In this document: piece after piece, positions 27,362-36,829 of the stretch
Layout of the letters: the number at the start of each line of letters is the position of its first letter
Numbering within the stretch: position 1 is the first letter of the stretch
Origin: Stieleria bergensis
GTDB lineage: Bacteria; Planctomycetota; Planctomycetia; Pirellulales; Pirellulaceae
Direction of reading: 5' to 3'
DNA: 64,000 bases
Assembly: GCA_007745635.1 (NCBI GenBank)
Contig: CP036272.1
Location: forward strand, 248,001-312,000
The notes under the pieces: model-generated
What the model was told of the DNA's origin: nothing
Databases searched by the model: none
Seen by the model: only the letters and a program-made list of their open reading frames with translations
Translations under genes and position numbers: made by a program

Positions 27362-27907
27362 ATGAGCACCGAAGACAAAATCACCTTGCCCACCGCCGAG
27401 CAGATTCCCAGCATGTTGCAGGCAGCGATCGGGCAGATCAAGTTTGCCCGACAATACACGTTGCAACTCTTGGAGGCGACTCCGCAAGAGCATTGGTTCA
27501 CGATGCCAGCCGGATTGCCTACCAACATTGCTTGGCAAGTCGGTCACCTCACCGTCAGCCAGTACGGCTTGTTATTGTTTCGATTGCGTGGCCGTGAGCC
27601 GGAAGATTTAGAGCTGATTCCCGGCAGGTTTCGCAAGGCATATGGTCGCGGCACCTCGCCCAGTGATGATCGAGCCAAGCAGGGTGAGCCGGAGGAATTG
27701 TTGCAGCGTTTGGAGACCGTTTACCAGCGTGGTTTGCAGCAACTGGAGAGCGTTGCTGCGGAAACGTTGCTTGAGCCCGTGGAGATGCCGTACGCGGCTT
27801 ATCCAATCAAACTCGGGTGCGTTTTGTTCTGTCCGCTTCATGAACACATTCATGCGGGGCAAATCGGGTTGGTGCGTCGTGCCTTGGCGTTAGAACCGGT
27901 TCGTTGA
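27362..27907 (+). CDS. DinB-like (YfiT/DinB superfamily) protein
   Basis: A 181-residue protein that looks like a DinB-type four-helix-bundle enzyme. Helix 1 has MLQAAIGQIKFARQYTLQLLE. TNIAWQVGHLTVSQYGLLLFR supplies a histidine, and LFCPLHEHIHAGQIGLVRRAL supplies two more, so the usual three-histidine metal site is present. These proteins are metal-dependent thiol or small-molecule transferases; the substrate is unknown. The start is at ATG 27362, which gives the natural N-terminus, rather than the upstream in-frame TTG or GTG codons. No Shine-Dalgarno is visible. Confidence 0.85.
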   Translation: MSTEDKITLPTAEQIPSMLQAAIGQIKFARQYTLQLLEATPQEHWFTMPAGLPTNIAWQVGHLTVSQYGLLLFRLRGREPEDLELIPGRFRKAYGRGTSPSDDRAKQGEPEELLQRLETVYQRGLQQLESVAAETLLEPVEMPYAAYPIKLGCVLFCPLHEHIHAGQIGLVRRALALEPVR

Positions 27908-27926
27908 AATTGAGTTCACTGATCTT

Positions 27927-28793
27927 ATGAACCGTAAAGCGATCCGTCGATCCCCTGTTTTGACTCGTGGTCCTGTCTTGGAACGCGAGGAATACATTGA
28001 ACAGGCCCACTTGTTTGAACTGTTGTTCGAACAGGGCGGTGGTGCGTTTCCGATCCAGGAATTGCTGCAGCAGCTGCGTGATGAAGTCTTGGCCACCACG
28101 CGACTGGTGATGGCGATTGACTATCTGTTGACAGAGATCAAGCATTCGGGGCTGCTTGGTCCAGCAATGCATCAGTTGTCGCATTACTTCACGCCCTTTC
28201 AAACGTATTTGATTGATCAAAGCGAATCCGATACGGGCCGCTTTCTGATGAGCACGGCGTTTCAAGTCTTGCACAGTGAAGCAAAGTACCGGCTGCAGGA
28301 TTGCAGTCCGGTGGGTTTGTTTTTGTATCAGTTTGAAGTCTTGTGCCGCAGTCGCCTGACGTACGATCGAGGCTTAACGGCGATCAGTGGTGATCCGCTG
28401 TATGACAACCAGTGGAGTCAATGGATTCTTGGCTTGCGAGCTCAGATTGGCTTGGTTGATTTCGCGGACTTGCTGTTTCTTTCCAGTGAATACTATCGCG
28501 ATCAGTTGTTGGCCTCCAAGCAGTCCACTGAGGGCAAAGGGCCGTTCTTATTGGATGCCAAAACAGGACGCATCGCCTTTGCCAATCGGCGCAAGGATCC
28601 AACGTTCTTGTTTGGAGCCTTGCAACGTCACATGGGCTATCCAGCGGTGCCCAGGCCCAAGCCGGTAGACGATTCCAAAGAGGTGCTTTCGCGCATGTCG
28701 CGTCGTATCGAACGCCTGGAGTCACGGATTCAGTTAATGGAAGAAGAGCGTCGCGCGACGCTGGACATTACAAAGTTTTACGAAAAGCAGTAG
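27927..28793 (+). CDS. Hypothetical protein with C-terminal coiled coil
   Basis: A 288-residue predicted cytoplasmic protein, mostly alpha-helical, with no recognised domain. It begins MNRKAIRRSPVLTRG and follows the DinB-like gene by 19 bases, so the two are probably cotranscribed. The C-terminal 40 residues (MSRRIERLESRIQLMEEERR) form a coiled coil likely to mediate self-association. It lacks a signal peptide or membrane segments. Confidence 0.75.
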   Translation: MNRKAIRRSPVLTRGPVLEREEYIEQAHLFELLFEQGGGAFPIQELLQQLRDEVLATTRLVMAIDYLLTEIKHSGLLGPAMHQLSHYFTPFQTYLIDQSESDTGRFLMSTAFQVLHSEAKYRLQDCSPVGLFLYQFEVLCRSRLTYDRGLTAISGDPLYDNQWSQWILGLRAQIGLVDFADLLFLSSEYYRDQLLASKQSTEGKGPFLLDAKTGRIAFANRRKDPTFLFGALQRHMGYPAVPRPKPVDDSKEVLSRMSRRIERLESRIQLMEEERRATLDITKFYEKQ

Positions 28794-28866
28794 ACAGCAG
28801 CGGCAGTGACTGCGGTTTCTTCTCTGTTAGCTCGCCTGGACGTAACGCTTGTCGAGGTTCCGGCGT

Positions 28867-29931
28867 TTATCGTGTTAGTGCCCAGCCATCGGGCGGATCG
28901 GGCAATTGAAACGCTTGGTGGTACGTGCGCTGCGCTGATTCGACCCAAGCCAGTGTCTTGCTGTGCAGTTTGGTTGGTTTCAAACGCTGTGCGTACGCAG
29001 CAAGTTCTCTCGCGGCTTGGTAATCTTGCCTCGCGACTTTGGCGATCGCCAGATTATGGATGGCTGCAGAGTTAAATGGGACGCGCACTAAGAGTTCTTC
29101 CCAGGTCGCTTCCGCTTCACTCCAACGCCCCTTCATCGCCAACGCGACCCCGTTGCGAACCGCGCGGCTGCCTGGCAGGCCGTAAGTGATTTCAAGTTTG
29201 ATTTGATGTTGTTCCAGCGAGGGTCCAAAAATCGACTTGGATTGGCGAATCAGCGCTTCCTGCAATGCTGCTTCCTGATCATCCCACTGGGCGAGATCAG
29301 AGAACTGCTGCTCGGCCCATTTCCAGTCGATGATGATCGGTCGAGCCACGCTGACTGGCAGGTCAATCGCCGAGCGATTCTCTGTGTGCTGGGGCAGGTG
29401 TTGTTGGCCCGTTGCCAGGGGGGAATTGGTCGCGGTTTCTGGCTTGGCTGATACCGGGATCACCTGCCAAGCGACTCCTAGCCGAGGGTTCTCACGTTGC
29501 CACGCCAACGGTCGTGGGTCTGGCAGGACTTGCCCACGCAAGATGTAGTCAACGTTTTCCTGGCGAGCCGCCGAAATCAGCGAGGCGTCATTGCCATCGG
29601 TTCGCAGGAATGAAACCAACGCGATTTCTGGATGGGGGCTGTCTTGGTCAGAGGCTGACAGACCAACGGTTTCCGAAGGCACCAGCCGCACGGTAGCGGC
29701 GGCGTCATTGGCCACGTGTTCCAGGAGTTGCCGGCGAATGGCCTGAGCGGATTCTGGCGGTCCATCGAGGGGGGCGACCATGATCTTGGGTCGCAATTGG
29801 CCTGCGAGGGCTGGTTTTTGCCAAACATGAATCGGCGCGCTGATCTGACAACCTGCTAGCATCGCCAAGCAGGAAAAAAGCATCATCGAGCGGATGATGA
29901 GAACAATGACGCGAGCATCGAGGGACCACAT
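28867..29931 (-). CDS. Lipoprotein with TPR-like C-terminal region
   Basis: A 354-residue lipoprotein, unrecognised otherwise. The N-terminus MMLFSCLAMLAGCQIS (from the in-frame ATG at 29886) or the longer start at 29931 gives a hydrophobic signal ending in a LAGC lipobox. The first half holds a conserved-looking segment (KIMVAPLDGP, LRGQVLPDP) resembling small outer-membrane or curli-associated lipoproteins. The C-terminal part (about 270-350; NGVALAMKGRWSEAEATWEELL, NLAIAKVARQDYQAARELA) looks like tetratricopeptide repeats. It is divergent from selO. Start position is uncertain by 15 codons. Confidence 0.75.
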   Translation of the reverse strand: MWSLDARVIVLIIRSMMLFSCLAMLAGCQISAPIHVWQKPALAGQLRPKIMVAPLDGPPESAQAIRRQLLEHVANDAAATVRLVPSETVGLSASDQDSPHPEIALVSFLRTDGNDASLISAARQENVDYILRGQVLPDPRPLAWQRENPRLGVAWQVIPVSAKPETATNSPLATGQQHLPQHTENRSAIDLPVSVARPIIIDWKWAEQQFSDLAQWDDQEAALQEALIRQSKSIFGPSLEQHQIKLEITYGLPGSRAVRNGVALAMKGRWSEAEATWEELLVRVPFNSAAIHNLAIAKVARQDYQAARELAAYAQRLKPTKLHSKTLAWVESAQRTYHQAFQLPDPPDGWALTR

Positions 29932-30105
29932 GGTGCTCGAGGGAATACCTAAACGCTTTGGTTGGCGTCAAGATCGCTGTCTCTGAGGCGATTGAGCAAC
30001 CAATCGACGGCCTTTGAACCTAGGGCATGGGGATTGCCTTGTTGGCTCGCTAAGATCATGGTGGTGGTCCGTCGTTGATTCGTTACTCCTGTCGCCGAAA
30101 TTGCC

Positions 30106-31713
30106 GTGAATTCGACTGCTTCTTTGCTGCCTGATTGGGATTGTCTGCGTTGGGACAATCACTTCACGGACCAGTTGCCTGCTGATCCGGTCGAAGAGAA
30201 TTCCATTCGCCAAGTTCACAAGGCTTGCTTCTCTCGAGTGCTGCCCAAGCAGGTCTCCAAGCCACTGTGCATTGCCCATTCACGGGAAGTGGCTGCCCAG
30301 CTTGGCATTGGCGAGTCGCTGGTGAAGTCACAGGAATTTGCGGAGGTCTTTTCCGGTAACTCGATCCTGCCTGGAATGGATCCTTTTGCGATGTGTTATG
30401 GCGGCCACCAGTTCGGCAATTGGGCAGGGCAGTTGGGCGATGGTCGGGCCATTAATTTGGGACAGGTTGTTGATGTCAATGGTCAGCATCAAATGCTGCA
30501 GCTCAAAGGCGCCGGCCCGACACCGTATTCCAGGTTTGCCGACGGCTTAGCTGTCCTGCGGAGCAGCCTGCGAGAGTTTCTTTGCAGCGAAGCGATGCAT
30601 CACTTGGGCGTGCCGACCACGCGAGCGCTGTCGTTGGTCTTGACCGGTGACGGGGTGACCCGAGACATGTTCTATGATGGCAATGCTCAAATCGAACCGG
30701 GCGCGGTTGTCTGTCGCGTGGCGCCCTCGTTTTTGCGGCTGGGGAGTTTTCAAATCTTTGCCAGTCGCGGTGACATTGAAACCTTGAAAACGCTGGCAGA
30801 CTATTGTCTGCGGCATGATTTTCCGGAGCTGGGGCCTCCTAGCAAAGAGGCCTACGCGGCATTGTTCGCTGAAGTTTGCTTGCGAACGGCGAAGCTCATG
30901 GTGCATTGGATGCGAGTTGGATTTGTGCATGGCGTCATGAACACCGACAACTTGTCTCTTCTAGGTCTGACCATTGATTACGGTCCCTACGGCTGGCTGG
31001 AAGATTACGACCCGAACTGGACTCCCAATACCACTGACGCTCAAGGCAAGCGTTATCGATTTGGGAATCAGCCCCAGATCGCGCAGTGGAATTTGGCTCA
31101 GTTTGCAGGGGCCCTGCTGCCGCTGGTCGATGATGATCCAGATCAACTTCAGCCAGGGCTTCAGTTATATGTCGAGACATTTGACCAGCAATGGACCCAG
31201 ATGATGTGCGACAAACTGGGTTTGGGCACGTCTCAGGGTGACGAGGACCAACAGCTGTTTGGTGACTTGTTCGAGTGCCTGATGTTGGCCGAAACGGATA
31301 TGACGATCTTCTATCGCAGGCTGGCCGAGGTGCCTTGTCAGGAGCCCGTTGCGCGAGTGGTTGATCTGTTGCGTGATGCTTACTACACCCCTGATCAAAT
31401 CAGTGACGAGGTCGTCGAAAAGACTCAGCGGTGGTATCAGCGTTATTGTCAGCGTGTGCAGCAAACAGGATTCAGTGACTCAGAGCGACGGCAGCGGATG
31501 AACCAAGTCAATCCGTTGTATGTGCTGCGGAACTATTTGGCTCAGCAAGCCATCGACCGCAGTGCCGAAGGCGATCACAGCGCTGTGATGGAACTGCTCG
31601 AGGTGCTGCGCAACCCCTATCAGTTTCAAGAAGGCAAAGACAAGTTTGCCGGCAAGCGACCCGAGTGGGCTCGGCATCGACCCGGTTGTTCGATGCTGTC
31701 TTGTAGTTCGTAG
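30106..31713 (+). CDS. selO: SelO-type protein adenylyltransferase
   Basis: A 535-residue pseudokinase-fold enzyme that transfers AMP from ATP to Ser, Thr or Tyr of proteins. Family motifs include MCYGGHQFGNWAGQLGDGRA near residue 100, QLKGAGPTPYSR, and the metal-binding NTDNLSLLGLTIDYGPYGWLEDY. The C-terminus ends in CSMLSCSS, the position where eukaryotic SelO has selenocysteine; here it is cysteine, as in most bacteria. The GTG at 30106 is the start that gives an N-terminus of normal length, with no Shine-Dalgarno. The next gene is on the opposite strand and convergent. Confidence 0.95.
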   Translation: MNSTASLLPDWDCLRWDNHFTDQLPADPVEENSIRQVHKACFSRVLPKQVSKPLCIAHSREVAAQLGIGESLVKSQEFAEVFSGNSILPGMDPFAMCYGGHQFGNWAGQLGDGRAINLGQVVDVNGQHQMLQLKGAGPTPYSRFADGLAVLRSSLREFLCSEAMHHLGVPTTRALSLVLTGDGVTRDMFYDGNAQIEPGAVVCRVAPSFLRLGSFQIFASRGDIETLKTLADYCLRHDFPELGPPSKEAYAALFAEVCLRTAKLMVHWMRVGFVHGVMNTDNLSLLGLTIDYGPYGWLEDYDPNWTPNTTDAQGKRYRFGNQPQIAQWNLAQFAGALLPLVDDDPDQLQPGLQLYVETFDQQWTQMMCDKLGLGTSQGDEDQQLFGDLFECLMLAETDMTIFYRRLAEVPCQEPVARVVDLLRDAYYTPDQISDEVVEKTQRWYQRYCQRVQQTGFSDSERRQRMNQVNPLYVLRNYLAQQAIDRSAEGDHSAVMELLEVLRNPYQFQEGKDKFAGKRPEWARHRPGCSMLSCSS

Positions 31714-31766
31714 CGAAGATCAGCGGCGCGCTGAGTGGCCCGCTGTCGAATCTTGATCGACAACAA

Positions 31767-33140
31767 CTAGCGTTGCATCAGATAGGGCTGCAGTTCTCGC
31801 AGCAATTGATCGCTTGGCTGATCGATCGTCACGGTTCGCTGTCCGCCGCGTGCATTGGGATCGGCAACGATGAATTGAATCGCGCTTGTTGGCTGCATGG
31901 CCACCGGTGCGCTGGGCTGAGGCATTGCGGTGACGGGTGCTGGTGCGGGAGCAGACGCCACCGATGCGACCGGATTTGCAGTTTGATACAAGCGGCCAAG
32001 ATTGACTCGATCGAGTTGCCATTTAATGCTTCCCGGACCGGTGTAGAGACCAACGTCACCTTTCGGATCGGCCGCATTGCAAACGCCAATCAGTTCGCCC
32101 TGCATGTTAAACAAGCCACCGCCGCTGCGGCCGTTGACAGGTGCTTTGGCGATTTCAATATTGGATAGTTTGAGGTGCTGGTCGTACTTGTTCACGCCTG
32201 TGATGCGGCTGTCGCGTCGTGACGGATCGGCGCCATGGTCGCAGCCGAAGCTAAAGATCGATTCGCCATTTTGAGGGCTGCGTTGCATCGGAGCGATCCG
32301 AGCGGCGGTCATCTGCATGCCGGGCTGAATGACAACCAGGGCGATGTCGCGAACCTCTGAATCAAAGTCCAGCAATTGTCCGGAGACCGTTTGTGTTTTT
32401 CCGCCGATGAAGAGATCGACTTCAATGCTGGGGTTGTCTCCGTTGTCGCGAAACAGGTGGCCGCAAGTGATCACCAGGGCGTCTGCGCCTTTCTGATCAA
32501 TGATCGTTCCGGTGCCCACGCCAAAGCCTTGCTGATCGCGAACACGCAAGCGAACGGTGGCAGCTCGAGCGGTTTGAATGGCGTGTGCCACTTGGACGCT
32601 GGGGACCGATTCGGGTGCTGCGGGCTGAAGGGTCGCGTTTGAGGGTGCGGGGGCTAGCTGGCCTACGGCGGCAAGATTGGCCGCTGCCGCGGGATGGACC
32701 CTGGCGGGGTCAAGCAGACGATGAGGTGCCACGTTGGCCGCCGTTCGAGCGATGGTGCCATTGGTTGGCACCCGCATCGCTTGAGTCAGTGCGTGGGTCG
32801 TTTGTGTCCCAACGTGCCGGCTGATTTCCTTGCCACCGCTCCAAACAATGTAGGTTGGCAGATTGCGAATCCCGTAACGCTGGGCGAATCCAGGTTCTTC
32901 GTCGACATTGACATGACGAATGATCATGCCGTTTGATTCCAGTTGCGCCAGTGTTGGACGCATGGTCACACAGTGGCTGCAATGATCGCTCGTAAACGAG
33001 AGCAGCACCGGTTCGGAGGCGCGGAGGGTTCCGCAAGTCACTAGGCTGATCGCGAATCCCATCCACAGAACGAGCTGTCGCAAGCCAGGGGAAGCGGGAT
33101 TCCTTGAAAGATAGCCGTTGCTTGGGGTGAACGTTTGCAT
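31767..33140 (-). CDS. Exported thioredoxin - trypsin-like serine protease fusion
   Basis: A 457-residue protein with two enzymatic-looking modules. After a signal region (QLVLWMGFAISLVTCGTLRAS) comes a thioredoxin-like fold with the CSHC motif (Cys54, Cys57) and GIRNLPTYIVW. A Pro/Ala-rich linker leads to a chymotrypsin/HtrA-type protease domain with His228 (TCGHLF), Asp265 (VRDIALV) and Ser339 (GRSGGGLF), a complete triad. The tail (about 400-455) is Pro/Ala-rich. It may couple disulfide handling to protein quality control in the envelope. The start at ATG 33140 is chosen to place the signal at the N-terminus; longer in-frame starts exist at 33218 and 33248. No PDZ domain is visible. Confidence 0.85.
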   Translation of the reverse strand: MQTFTPSNGYLSRNPASPGLRQLVLWMGFAISLVTCGTLRASEPVLLSFTSDHCSHCVTMRPTLAQLESNGMIIRHVNVDEEPGFAQRYGIRNLPTYIVWSGGKEISRHVGTQTTHALTQAMRVPTNGTIARTAANVAPHRLLDPARVHPAAAANLAAVGQLAPAPSNATLQPAAPESVPSVQVAHAIQTARAATVRLRVRDQQGFGVGTGTIIDQKGADALVITCGHLFRDNGDNPSIEVDLFIGGKTQTVSGQLLDFDSEVRDIALVVIQPGMQMTAARIAPMQRSPQNGESIFSFGCDHGADPSRRDSRITGVNKYDQHLKLSNIEIAKAPVNGRSGGGLFNMQGELIGVCNAADPKGDVGLYTGPGSIKWQLDRVNLGRLYQTANPVASVASAPAPAPVTAMPQPSAPVAMQPTSAIQFIVADPNARGGQRTVTIDQPSDQLLRELQPYLMQR

Positions 33141-33477
33141 TGGTGAAGTGTCTCTCCTTAGACCTCGCCACAAGGCGCTAGCCATGGATTGCGGGGGAAC
33201 CGTGTCCAGCTTTTCCATCGACTCGTTGCACAGCCACCGGTTGACCACCTTGTCAGCCAGCGCTCACGCGGTGCGTCATGCACGCGTGAAATAGGGTGCC
33301 GTGAAACTCGTTTTCCGACGGGGTCACTCTCTAAAAACGCCTCCGCTGGCGGCAAGTCCAATCCGGCGAAAAATCAGCGGGAAACTCCAGGAAACAGATG
33401 GGATTACGCTTTTGCCCTGCGCGGGTACAATCCTGCTGACGCAAAATTGAACCGCTTTACCTCTTTTGGATTCTCCA
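33141..33477. other. Divergent intergenic region upstream of metG
   Basis: About 340 bases between the thioredoxin-protease gene and metG. It holds the hairpin at 33264-33289. No T-box features are visible, which agrees with the phylum. Confidence 0.5.
33264..33289. promoter_or_regulatory. Stem-loop upstream of metG
   Basis: TCACGCG and CGCGTGA pair, with TGC pairing to GCA inside, one bulged G and a five-base loop. No T-run follows. It lies between divergent starts and may be a regulatory or protein-binding site rather than a terminator. Confidence 0.35.
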
Positions 33478-35526
33478 ATGTCGCCACGTCGGATTTTGGT
33501 TACCAGCGCATTGCCCTATGCCAACGGGCCGATTCATATCGGTCACTTGGTGGAGTACATTCAGACCGATGTGTGGGTGCGATTTCAAAAGCTGATCGGG
33601 AATCGTTGTGTCTACATCTGTGCTGATGACACGCACGGAACGGCGATCATGATTCGTGCCAAACGCGAGGGCCGCAGCGAGGAACAGCTGATCGCGGATG
33701 TCAGCCAACAGCATCAGCGCGACTTTGCCGACTTCCATGTTGAATTTGATCATTACGGCAGCACCAACAGCGACGAAAATCGCCAGCAGTGTCACTTCAT
33801 CTGGGATGCACTTCGTAAAGCGGATTTGGTTGCCGAAAAATCAATCGATCAACTCTATGACCCCGAAGCAGAGACGTTTTTGGCCGATCGTTTTGTTCGC
33901 GGCACCTGTCCCGTTAGCGGGCATAAAGATCAACCCGGCGATAGTTGCCAGTGCGGTGCAACTTACTCGCCCACCGAACTGATCGACCCCGTCAGCACGC
34001 TTAGCGGTGCCACGCCGATTGTTAAGTCCGCCGTCCACCTGTTTGTTCAGCTTGAGAAGTTGCGAGGCTTCTTAAGTGAGTGGATTGAAAACGGGGACGC
34101 ACTGCAGAAGGAAACAGCCAACTATCTGAAGGGCTATTTCTTGGCGGATGATAAGCCGCTAAGAGACTGGGACATCAGTCGGCCGGCACCTTACTTTGGT
34201 TTCGAGATTCCAGATTCGCCTGGCAACTACTGGTACGTTTGGTTCGATGCACCGATCGGTTATCTCTCCTCCACGCAGCAGTGGTGCGACAAGACGGGCG
34301 AAGCCTTTGATGATTGGTGGCGCAGTGACGAAACTGAGATTCACCACTTCATTGGGAAAGACATCACGTACTTCCACACATTGTTCTGGCCGGGGATGTT
34401 GAAAACTGCCGGTTATCAATTGCCAGCCAAAGTGCACATCCACGGATTCTTGAATGTGGATGGTGCCAAGATGAGTAAGTCGACCGGCACGCTGGTTTCG
34501 GCCGAGACATTCCTGAAGCACGCTGATCCTGATTTCTTGCGTTACTTCTATGCCACCAAGTTGACGCCCCGAGTCGAAGACTTGGACTTGAGCATTGATG
34601 AGTTTGTTGAAAAGGTCAACAGCGACCTGGTCGGCAAGGTTGTTAACTTGGCCAGTCGCGTGGGGAAATTCGCTGCGACCACTGGATTGGCTGAAACGTA
34701 TCCTGATGACGGTGGTTTGTTTGATAATGCTGCCAAAGCCGGTCAAGAGATCGCCGATGCCTATGAAGCCGGTGACTTCTCCAAGGCCATGCGGAAGATC
34801 ATGGAGCTGGCCGACGCCGCAAACCCCTTCGTCGAACATGCCAAGCCATGGGAGATGAAAAAGGATCCTGAACGCCAGGAAGAACTTCGCAACGTCGTCA
34901 CCGTCGCACTTAACCTGTTCCGCCAGTTATCCATTTACCTGGCACCTGTCTTGCCGACACTGGCACAAAAGTGCTCCAGTTTGCTCGGTGAACCCATCGA
35001 ATCATGGCAGCAAAGCCAAACCCCGTTGTTAGGGACATCCGTCAATAAATTCAAACGCATGATGGAACGCGTTCAATCAGAGGACCTCAAAAAGATGATC
35101 GAAGAAAGCAAGCAAGAAGCCGAAGCTCAAGCCGCCGCAGACAATCTGCCCACGTTCAATGATTCTGATCAGCCGCTTAAGGACGAACCCTTAGCCGAAG
35201 AAATCACCATTGACGAATTTGCCAAAGTGGACTTTCGTGTCGCACGAGTGCTTTCCGCAGAACACGTCCCAGAAGCCAACAAGTTGCTAAAATTAAAGTT
35301 AGGCTTGGGCGGCGATGAAACTCGGCAAGTTTTTGCTGGCATCAAGGCCGCCTACGAACCCGAAGAGCTCGTCGGTCGCTTGGTCGTCATGGTGGCAAAC
35401 CTGAAACCACGCAAAATGCGATTCGGATTGAGCGAAGGAATGGTTTGTGCATCCGGTCCTGGCGGAAAGGATGTGTTCTTATTGGCACTCGATGAGGGTG
35501 CACAGCCAGGCCAACGCGTGCATTAA
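33478..35526 (+). CDS. metG: Methionyl-tRNA synthetase with C-terminal tRNA-binding domain
   Basis: Charges tRNA-Met with methionine in the cytoplasm. The 682-residue protein has [15 protein letters not shown] (HIGH motif), the zinc-knuckle region, [19 protein letters not shown] (KMSKS loop) at about residue 335, an anticodon-binding helical domain, a short linker, and an OB-fold tRNA-binding domain (about 570-682; [24 protein letters not shown]). The zinc knuckle is unusual: Cys144, then Ser in place of the second Cys with His149 nearby, then Cys157 and Cys159 (a CxC rather than CxxC). ATG 33478 is preferred to TTG 33466. There is no Shine-Dalgarno. Confidence 0.96.
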   Translation: MSPRRILVTSALPYANGPIHIGHLVEYIQTDVWVRFQKLIGNRCVYICADDTHGTAIMIRAKREGRSEEQLIADVSQQHQRDFADFHVEFDHYGSTNSDENRQQCHFIWDALRKADLVAEKSIDQLYDPEAETFLADRFVRGTCPVSGHKDQPGDSCQCGATYSPTELIDPVSTLSGATPIVKSAVHLFVQLEKLRGFLSEWIENGDALQKETANYLKGYFLADDKPLRDWDISRPAPYFGFEIPDSPGNYWYVWFDAPIGYLSSTQQWCDKTGEAFDDWWRSDETEIHHFIGKDITYFHTLFWPGMLKTAGYQLPAKVHIHGFLNVDGAKMSKSTGTLVSAETFLKHADPDFLRYFYATKLTPRVEDLDLSIDEFVEKVNSDLVGKVVNLASRVGKFAATTGLAETYPDDGGLFDNAAKAGQEIADAYEAGDFSKAMRKIMELADAANPFVEHAKPWEMKKDPERQEELRNVVTVALNLFRQLSIYLAPVLPTLAQKCSSLLGEPIESWQQSQTPLLGTSVNKFKRMMERVQSEDLKKMIEESKQEAEAQAAADNLPTFNDSDQPLKDEPLAEEITIDEFAKVDFRVARVLSAEHVPEANKLLKLKLGLGGDETRQVFAGIKAAYEPEELVGRLVVMVANLKPRKMRFGLSEGMVCASGPGGKDVFLLALDEGAQPGQRVH

Positions 35527-35705
35527 TGCTGGCGCTCCGTCGCATCGACTTGCCGCCGGCAGAGGCTGGTGAGATCGGGACCGGCGACCAGGCTGGATGC
35601 ACTGGGTGATCGTCGGTCGGTTGCCGCCGGTGATGAGCATTGGTTGACCTTGGTGGAAAGTGCAGACGCTGCGGTGAGTGCGGGGCGATTTGGGAGACGC
35701 GATTC

Positions 35706-36554
35706 ATGATCAATGCATTTCGGCAGTTGCTGCTGGATCATTTTGTCTTGCAGCCTTCTCGCGGATGGATCGACCACGATCATCAAGAGCGTTTGGTGAT
35801 CGATCATGGTCTCGATAGCGATGAATGCTTTGCTCAGCGTCCCAATTTTCCCGATCGTTCGCTGGATGTTCCCGCCGAGTTGGTCATCATCAAGTTTCCC
35901 GGCATCAAAGGCCGTGCCGAGCGCGCCAGCCCCTGGCCAGCAGGTCTGGTTGGGCGCGACGTCTTGCAGTTGTCGTGGAATCCGCCGGGATACGGAAGGA
36001 CAACCGGTCGGGCATCGATCAGTAACATCGCCCGCCGTGCGTCGGTGTTCGTCAGGCTGGTGATTGAACACTTGCAGCTGCAACACACACCCATTTGGCT
36101 GTATGGTAATTCGATGGGCTGTGCCACCACCGGTGCCGTCGCGGCCTGTTCGAACACGCTATGTCCTGGCAATGTCTGTGGTGTCGTTCTGCGTAACCCA
36201 CCGCCCTTGGTCGAAGTCATCAAGCAGCAGGCTAAAGACCATGTTTTGGGCAGGTGGGCCGACTCTATTGCGGATAGCCTGCCCCCAGAAATGAATCTGC
36301 TGCGAACCGCGCGACAGATCCAGTTGCCGATGCTGGTTGTGCAAAGCGAGCTTGATGAGTTGGTGCCAACCACACTGCAAGACAAAGTCGTCAGCGCCTG
36401 GGCAGGACCAACACAACGCGTCGTGATTCCTGCTGCTGACCACAGCGGCACGTTAACCGATGAACAGGACCCGTTGCTGGCTCCAGCGGTCGATTGGTTG
36501 GTCGAACACTCGCTTTCGATGGCTAAACTGAACGGTATTTTGTCGCCTAGATAA
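35706..36554 (+). CDS. Alpha/beta-hydrolase fold protein
   Basis: A 282-residue soluble protein with the fold's serine-hydrolase pattern: GNSMG nucleophile elbow (Ser136), an Asp in QSELDELVP and a His in AADHSGT near the C-terminus. WNPPGYGRTTGR resembles the oxyanion-side loop. It could be an esterase or lipase-like enzyme; the substrate is unknown. The start at ATG 35706 is used because it removes an implausible 22-residue Cys-rich lead. It follows metG by 179 bases on the same strand, but a shared transcript is not evident. Confidence 0.8.
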   Translation: MINAFRQLLLDHFVLQPSRGWIDHDHQERLVIDHGLDSDECFAQRPNFPDRSLDVPAELVIIKFPGIKGRAERASPWPAGLVGRDVLQLSWNPPGYGRTTGRASISNIARRASVFVRLVIEHLQLQHTPIWLYGNSMGCATTGAVAACSNTLCPGNVCGVVLRNPPPLVEVIKQQAKDHVLGRWADSIADSLPPEMNLLRTARQIQLPMLVVQSELDELVPTTLQDKVVSAWAGPTQRVVIPAADHSGTLTDEQDPLLAPAVDWLVEHSLSMAKLNGILSPR

Positions 36555-36738
36555 CGCGCTTGCTTCGCCCGTCATCCGATTCCCCTCGCGCTGTTGATCG
36601 ATCAGGCGTCTCTTCTTACCGCTTGCTCTCGCTTCGCTAGCCCGAGTGTTGCGTGCAATCGCTATTCTTTGCCAACCCGGCGGCGCGTGAAAGAACTTTG
36701 GGTTTGGTTGCTGAATTGCTCTGGTTCCGCCGATCTAA

Positions 36739-36782
36739 GCGTAAGCCCGCTTCGGTTTTACCGCGTAAGCCCGCTTCGGTTT
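36739..36782. repeat. 24-bp tandem repeat, two copies
   Basis: GCGTAAGCCCGCTTCGGTTT occurs at 36739-36758 and again at 36763-36782 (24-base period). Each copy contains AAGCCCGCTT, a short near-palindrome. The pair is upstream of the beta-barrel gene. Confidence 0.85.
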
Positions 36783-36829
36783 CAAACCGAACCTTTTTGA
36801 CATTCACGTTCAGGATCAGCAAATTTCCG

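Noticed and set aside
33141-33477. T-box leader upstream of metG
   Set aside because: No specifier or antiterminator structure is visible, and T-boxes are not expected in this phylum.
34159-34839. Minus-strand frame opposite metG
   Set aside because: It lies wholly within the synthetase and has no recognisable domain.
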